Of a stretch of 64,000 nt of DNA, positions 60,259 to 64,000 are shown in pieces. The position numbers were made by a program, and so were the translations under genes. The notes beneath the pieces were generated by a model that saw only the letters and a program-made list of their open reading frames with translations, did not search any database and was not told where the DNA came from. Source of the stretch: Microbacterium sp. SLBN-146 (GTDB taxonomy: Bacteria > Actinomycetota > Actinomycetes > Actinomycetales > Microbacteriaceae); NCBI RefSeq assembly GCF_006715145.1, contig NZ_VFMR01000001.1, positions 1,612,001 to 1,676,000 on the forward strand, in the 5' to 3' direction. Within the stretch, counting starts at the first letter, position 1. Every line of letters begins with the position of its first letter.

Positions 60259-60915
60259 TCAGACGAGCCGGTAGCCCACTCCGCGCACCGTTTCGATGCG
60301 TCCCTGGCCGAGCTTCTGCCGCAGGTACCCGACGTAGACGTCGACGACGTTCGAGCCGGGATCGAAGTCGAAGCCCCAGACGCGGCTGAGGAGCTGCTCG
60401 CGGCTCAGCACCTGTCCGGCGTTGCGCACGAACTCCTCGGCGAGGGCGAACTCCCGCGCCGACAGTTCGACGGCGCTTCCGTCGAGATGGGCTCGGCGGG
60501 TGCGGATGTCCAGCACGAGATCGCGGTGCGAGAGCACGGTCGTCGTCGACCCCGTGTCCCGCCGCATCCGCAACCGGATACGCGCGACGAGCTCGTCGAA
60601 GCGGAAGGGTTTGCCGAGGTAGTCGTCGGCACCGCCCTCGAGCCCCGCCACGGTGTCGGAGATCTCGACGCGCGCCGTCAGCATGATGACGGGCATCGTG
60701 GATCCCGACCCCCGCAAGTTCTCCAGCACGGCGAATCCGTCCATGCCCGGCAGATTGACGTCGAGGACGAGCAGATCGAACTCGCCGCTCAGCGCGAGAT
60801 CGAGCGCTTGCGGCCCCGTTGTCGCGACCGATGTCGCGTACCCGGCTGCGCGCAGTCCTTTGTCGATGAAGCCCGAGATCCGTGCTTCGTCGTCGGCGAT
60901 CAGAATGGATGCCAC
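60259..60915 (-). CDS. OmpR-family response regulator
   Basis: The 218-residue protein has a receiver with IADDEA, phospho-acceptor Asp52 ([13 protein letters not shown]), Thr80 (MLTA) and Lys102 (YLGKPF), then a winged helix ([37 protein letters not shown]). The GTG at 60915 lies one base after the end of the histidine-kinase gene. It is the partner of that kinase. Targets unknown; nearby candidates are the ABC exporter and the secreted protein gene. Confidence 0.9.
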   Translation of the reverse strand: MASILIADDEARISGFIDKGLRAAGYATSVATTGPQALDLALSGEFDLLVLDVNLPGMDGFAVLENLRGSGSTMPVIMLTARVEISDTVAGLEGGADDYLGKPFRFDELVARIRLRMRRDTGSTTTVLSHRDLVLDIRTRRAHLDGSAVELSAREFALAEEFVRNAGQVLSREQLLSRVWGFDFDPGSNVVDVYVGYLRQKLGQGRIETVRGVGYRLV

Positions 60916-60916
60916 G

Positions 60917-62443
60917 TCACGTCCGCCTCTCCGCTGCGCCGACGGGGGTCTGGGGGGAAGCCGCGTCCACCGGGAGCGGCGGGCGCGGGGGGATCACGAG
61001 CCCCGGGGGGAGGGATGCCGCCCCGATGAGGGGGAGGGAGATCACGAACTCGGCGCCGCCGCCCTCGGCATCCACGACGCGGACGCTGCCGCCGTGTGCC
61101 CGCGCGATGACCTGCACGATGTTGAGGCCGAGGCCGCTGCCGGCGCGCTCGCCGGCGTCGGCGCCGCGGTGGAAGCGGTCGAACACGTGCGGCTTCGACT
61201 CATCGTCGACTCCGGGCCCGAAGTCGCGAACGGACAGCTCGAGCCGTTCGCCGACGACGCGGCTGGACAGCACCATTCGGCCACCGGCATGGGTCACGGC
61301 GTTCTGGGCGAGCTGGAGGACCGCTTGCGTCACGCGCCCCGGATCGAGCGACGTCACGATCTCCGCACGCGTGCCCATCGCCGCATCCGCGCCGTCGATG
61401 CCTTCGGCCTTGCGCAGGATCTGGCGCATGAGGTCGTCGACGTCGGTCGGCACGGGGCGCACGGGAGCGGGGCCGTGGAGGGCCGCCGCCGCCGCGAGAT
61501 CCTGGACGAGGTCGGCCATGCGCTGGAGCTCGTCCACGACGAGGTCCCGCGTCTCGCGCACATCGGCGGAGTCGTCGGGGTCGACGACTTCGAGGTGACC
61601 GCGCACGATCGTCAACGGTGTCTTGAGCTCGTGCCCGACGTCGCTCAGGAGCCGTCGCTGCGAGTCGAGCGCTTCGTCGAGCCGGTCGAGCATCTCGTTC
61701 ATCGTGCGGGCGAGCTCCGAGACGTCGTCGCGCCCCTCGATCGGCAGCCGTTCGGAGAGCGATTGGGCGGAGACGCGCTCCGCCGTCTCACGCATCTGAC
61801 GGAGCGGACGCAGCAGCCGCGTCGTCACGAGAGCCGCCGCGGCCGCGATGAGGAGGAGGGTGACGAGCGAGGCGATCAGGAAGACGCGCGCGGCGCTGTT
61901 GATCTCGGCGAGCTCGGCCTCGACGTCGTACGCGATCACGAAGGTCGCGGGGGGTGCGGCATCCGTGTCGACCGAGATCGGAATCGCGAGGTACCGCCAC
62001 GTCACTCCGTCGTCGGCATACGTGCCGATGACGGGATCGGCGCCGCGTGAGGTGCTCACGACGTGGCTGACGAAACCGGGGGCGGACTGCAGGTCGACGT
62101 CGAGGGGCACCCCTGGGACGAGACGGGGCTGGCCGTCGACGAGACCGATGACGCCCGTATTGTCGTCGGGTGCCGCGCGCTGGACGACGGCTGCGAGCGC
62201 CGCCGTCGCGTCGTCCCACGCGAGCGTCTCGCCGTCGCCCTGTTCGACGAGGTAGCGGGCCGAGGCGAGGTTCGCCTCGAGGAGATCGTCGACCTGGTCG
62301 AGGATGCGCTGGCGTTCTTCGACGTAGACGACGAAACCCACGGCGATGAGGCCGAGGGCGGCGACGACCGTGATGACGGCGATGAGGCGCGTGCGGACGG
62401 ACACGACGGGAAGTCGTACGCGCGTTCCCCGTCTCCTTTCCAC
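60917..62443 (-). CDS. Sensor histidine kinase with HAMP domain
   Basis: The 508-residue kinase has two membrane helices (about 20-40 and 186-206) flanking an extracytoplasmic domain of about 140 residues, a HAMP domain (RPLRQMRETAERVS), and acceptor His271 in LLSDVGHELKTPL. Its ATPase has the N box (LQLAQNAVTHAG), G1 (DFGPGVDD) and G2 (GSGLGLNIV). The start is uncertain: GTG 62443 has CATACT 6 nt upstream, which suits a leaderless start; ATG 62494 is also in frame. Forms a two-component system with the next gene. Stimulus unknown. Confidence 0.85.
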   Translation of the reverse strand: MERRRGTRVRLPVVSVRTRLIAVITVVAALGLIAVGFVVYVEERQRILDQVDDLLEANLASARYLVEQGDGETLAWDDATAALAAVVQRAAPDDNTGVIGLVDGQPRLVPGVPLDVDLQSAPGFVSHVVSTSRGADPVIGTYADDGVTWRYLAIPISVDTDAAPPATFVIAYDVEAELAEINSAARVFLIASLVTLLLIAAAAALVTTRLLRPLRQMRETAERVSAQSLSERLPIEGRDDVSELARTMNEMLDRLDEALDSQRRLLSDVGHELKTPLTIVRGHLEVVDPDDSADVRETRDLVVDELQRMADLVQDLAAAAALHGPAPVRPVPTDVDDLMRQILRKAEGIDGADAAMGTRAEIVTSLDPGRVTQAVLQLAQNAVTHAGGRMVLSSRVVGERLELSVRDFGPGVDDESKPHVFDRFHRGADAGERAGSGLGLNIVQVIARAHGGSVRVVDAEGGGAEFVISLPLIGAASLPPGLVIPPRPPLPVDAASPQTPVGAAERRT

Positions 62444-62533
62444 GATTTCAGTATGGATGTCTGATCGGGCACGAACCGGATTGATAAGAGACATCTCATG
62501 GGTCGGGACGCTCTCCCGTGCTGTGATCGAAGG

Positions 62534-63685
62534 ATGTACATCGCACCGCCCGAGCGCGCGCTCCTCGTCGACGCGCTCGCGCTCGACCCCGCTTCGGAGA
62601 TCACACTCGTGAGTCGCGAGCCGCTCGGTAGCGGGTCGGTGGCAGGCTTCTCCGTCGCGTCCGTCGACGGCTCCCTCACCTACTACGTCGACACGTCGAC
62701 GCGTCGAGTGGTGCAGGAGACGGGCCTCCTCGTCGGCACGCCGGAGGAGCCGTCGGTGCGGATCTGGCTGCATCCCTCCGATCCGTACCTCCCCGCTCTC
62801 GCCGCCGTCGCGTTCTCGCAGGCGGCCGAGACGCTGCTGGACAGGCTCGGCGTCCGGGCGACCGGGATGCCGCAGATGGTGGCGTACCGGCCGGGTCGGC
62901 GCGCTGTCCTGCGCGTCCCTGTCGGAGACACGTTCGCGTGGATCAAGGCGGTCCTGCCGTCCCGGACGTCGGCCATCGTCGACGCGCACCGTGCCCTCGC
63001 GGACGCCGGGGTGCCCGTGCCGGCGCTCCGTGGATGGTCGGACGCGGGCCTCGTCGTGTGGGATCACGCCTTCGGCACCGCCGCGCAGGACGCCGACTGG
63101 ACGGCCGACGGGCTCCTCGACGAGGTCGACGCGCTCCGCGACCGCCTCGCGCGGGCTTCGATCGAGCGTTCCGCCCGTACGGACCTCGTTCGCCGCCTCG
63201 AGTGGTACGCCGACCGACTGGACACCGTCCTCCCCGACGCCTGGCGTCCCGTCGCCGCCGGCATCGCCGCCCGAGCGCGCGCGTCGTGGGGCGAGGAGCC
63301 GGCCGTCACGATCCACGGCGATCTGCACTTCGGGCAGGTGTTCCTCGACGCGGACCTGCGGGTGTCGAGCGTCATCGACGTCGACACGGCGGGTCGCGGC
63401 GAGCCGAGCGACGACACCGCCGCGTTCCTCTCGCACGCCATCGCGAGCGCCCTTTTGACACCTGCGCCCCGCGATCTGCGGCTCTGGGAACTCGCCGATC
63501 GAGCGATTCGCCGATGGGATGCCGCCGGCTCCGGGCTCCGAGCCCGGGCCGCGACACACCTCCTCGGCCACGCGATCGGCGCGTGGGAGCTCGGTGACCG
63601 GGAGCGTGCCGAGCTCCTCCTGCGCGCAGCGGACGACGTCTCGCTCGGTCGCGTCGAGCCTCTCCGGGCAGCCACGGAAACCTAA
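62534..63685 (+). CDS. Phosphotransferase of the APH/maltokinase superfamily
   Basis: The 383-residue protein has the Brenner-type kinase motif HGDLHFGQVFLDAD, with Gln in place of the usual Asn; Gln at this place is also seen in maltokinases, so it is not a defect. SVIDVDTAGRGEPSDD fits the metal-binding DxD/DFG-like motif. It phosphorylates a small molecule with ATP. It is not enough to call aminoglycoside resistance. The ATG at 62534 lies 2 bp after AAGG; the histidine-kinase gene is divergent. The end overlaps nothing. Confidence 0.7.
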   Translation: MYIAPPERALLVDALALDPASEITLVSREPLGSGSVAGFSVASVDGSLTYYVDTSTRRVVQETGLLVGTPEEPSVRIWLHPSDPYLPALAAVAFSQAAETLLDRLGVRATGMPQMVAYRPGRRAVLRVPVGDTFAWIKAVLPSRTSAIVDAHRALADAGVPVPALRGWSDAGLVVWDHAFGTAAQDADWTADGLLDEVDALRDRLARASIERSARTDLVRRLEWYADRLDTVLPDAWRPVAAGIAARARASWGEEPAVTIHGDLHFGQVFLDADLRVSSVIDVDTAGRGEPSDDTAAFLSHAIASALLTPAPRDLRLWELADRAIRRWDAAGSGLRARAATHLLGHAIGAWELGDRERAELLLRAADDVSLGRVEPLRAATET

Positions 63686-63787
63686 GAGGCGTCTCACGGA
63701 CTCCTTCGATACGGCTTACCGCTCGCCGTGACACTGGAAGAGTCCCGGCGGGGTCCGACCCCCCGTCGGAGTCGGAAGGAGAAGGAA

Positions 63788-64000
63788 ATGCCTGAGAAGA
63801 AGAAGTGGATCACGTACGGTGTCGCGGGTGCCCTGGGTCTCACGCTCGTCGGCGGCGCCGCAGCGGCGACCGCGGCGAACATGGACCTGCGCACGGGTGA
63901 CGGCGCCGTCGTTCCCGGTGGGGCCGTCGTCGGCTCGAAGGGGTCGGTGCTCGACAGTGGCACCGTCCAGATGCGGGCAACGGACACGTCGGCATCCGTC
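63788..64000 (+). CDS. Start of a secreted or membrane-anchored protein, cut by the window end
   Basis: The first 71 codons are present. The N-terminus MPEKKKWITYGVAGALGLTL is a signal peptide or anchor with a hydrophobic core and an AAA-x-A-type end (VGGAAAATAA), followed by MDLRTGDGAVVPGGAVV. The start follows AAGGAGAAGGA. The mature sequence in view has no known motif. It lies after the APH-like gene, 102 bp away, and could be regulated by the two-component system on the other side. Confidence 0.7.
   Translation, partial: MPEKKKWITYGVAGALGLTLVGGAAAATAANMDLRTGDGAVVPGGAVVGSKGSVLDSGTVQMRATDTSASV

Noticed and set aside
62534-63685. Aminoglycoside resistance gene
   Set aside because: Only superfamily kinase motifs are present, and the HGDLHFGQ form is also that of maltokinases; nothing indicates an antibiotic substrate.
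60917-63697. A 926-residue kinase reading that covers the APH-like gene on the opposite strand
   Set aside because: The first membrane helix of the kinase lies just after 62443; upstream residues are low-complexity antisense translation of a recognisable phosphotransferase gene.

Overview
The window is a gene-dense, very GC-rich stretch of actinobacterial chromosome. Codon use (strong preference for GCC, CTC, GTC and the recurring gatgcc/ggcatcc words), ATGA/GTGA stop-start overlaps, many leaderless promoters (TANNNT 6-7 nt before the start codon) and the gene content point to Microbacteriaceae, most like Microbacterium; this is inferred from the sequence, not from a database search. No rRNA, tRNA, transposase, integrase, prophage or CRISPR array was found.

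Layout. 1-3.6 kb: the 3' end of a nitrite assimilation and siroheme operon (nirB end, nirD, siroheme synthase, an NnaR-like HemD/winged-helix regulator, sirohydrochlorin chelatase). 3.6-4.8 kb: a DUF4188-type gene divergent from a MerR regulator, with two dyad operators between them. 4.8-6.9 kb: repeat-rich DNA around an orphan radical SAM protein. 6.9-14.6 kb: a YnjB/YnjC/YnjD-like ABC importer next to a TVP38/DedA-like membrane protein, a YnjF-like CDP-alcohol phosphatidyltransferase, a mercuric-reductase-like flavoprotein and a methyltransferase; the core resembles the ydjXYZ-ynjABCDEF cluster of E. coli. 14.6-17.4 kb: two SDR enzymes and a GAF-LuxR regulator. 17.5-21.3 kb: a 1,251-residue NACHT/STAND NTPase, the best candidate for an NLR-like defence gene. 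21.3-24.2 kb: a TetR regulator divergent from an MFS transporter and a DUF899 protein. 24.2-28.7 kb: Lrp regulator and PLP-dependent sulfur amino acid lyase, ROK kinase, aldo-keto reductase, NmrA-like oxidoreductase. 28.9-29.9 kb: an ECF41-type sigma factor. 29.9-35 kb: a flavin-based extracytoplasmic electron-transfer module (ApbE, FMN-binding protein, ferric-reductase-like membrane protein) with a two-component system. 35-38.4 kb: RtcB RNA ligase behind a structured leader, an AlkA-like glycosylase, a RidA protein. 38.5-39.7 kb: an orphan winged-helix regulator behind a leaderless cysteine-rich short ORF. 39.8-47.9 kb: a LacI-controlled alpha-xyloside/beta-glucoside utilisation operon. 48-57.8 kb: small proteins, a hydrolase, sbcDC, membrane proteins, a nucleosidase, an MFS exporter. 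57.8-64 kb: an ABC exporter, a second two-component system, a maltokinase/APH-like kinase and the start of a secreted protein.

How parts work together. The first operon makes siroheme and uses it in nitrite reductase, with its own regulator inside. The electron-transfer module should pass cytosolic electrons through a membrane haem/flavoprotein to a covalently flavinylated outer-face domain. The sugar operon imports an oligosaccharide and trims alpha-xylosyl and beta-glucosyl residues in the cytoplasm. The most unusual items are the NACHT protein, the ynj-like lipid/transport cluster, a family of imperfect 20-bp-arm palindromes, and the two short-ORF leaders upstream of the winged-helix regulator and rtcB.
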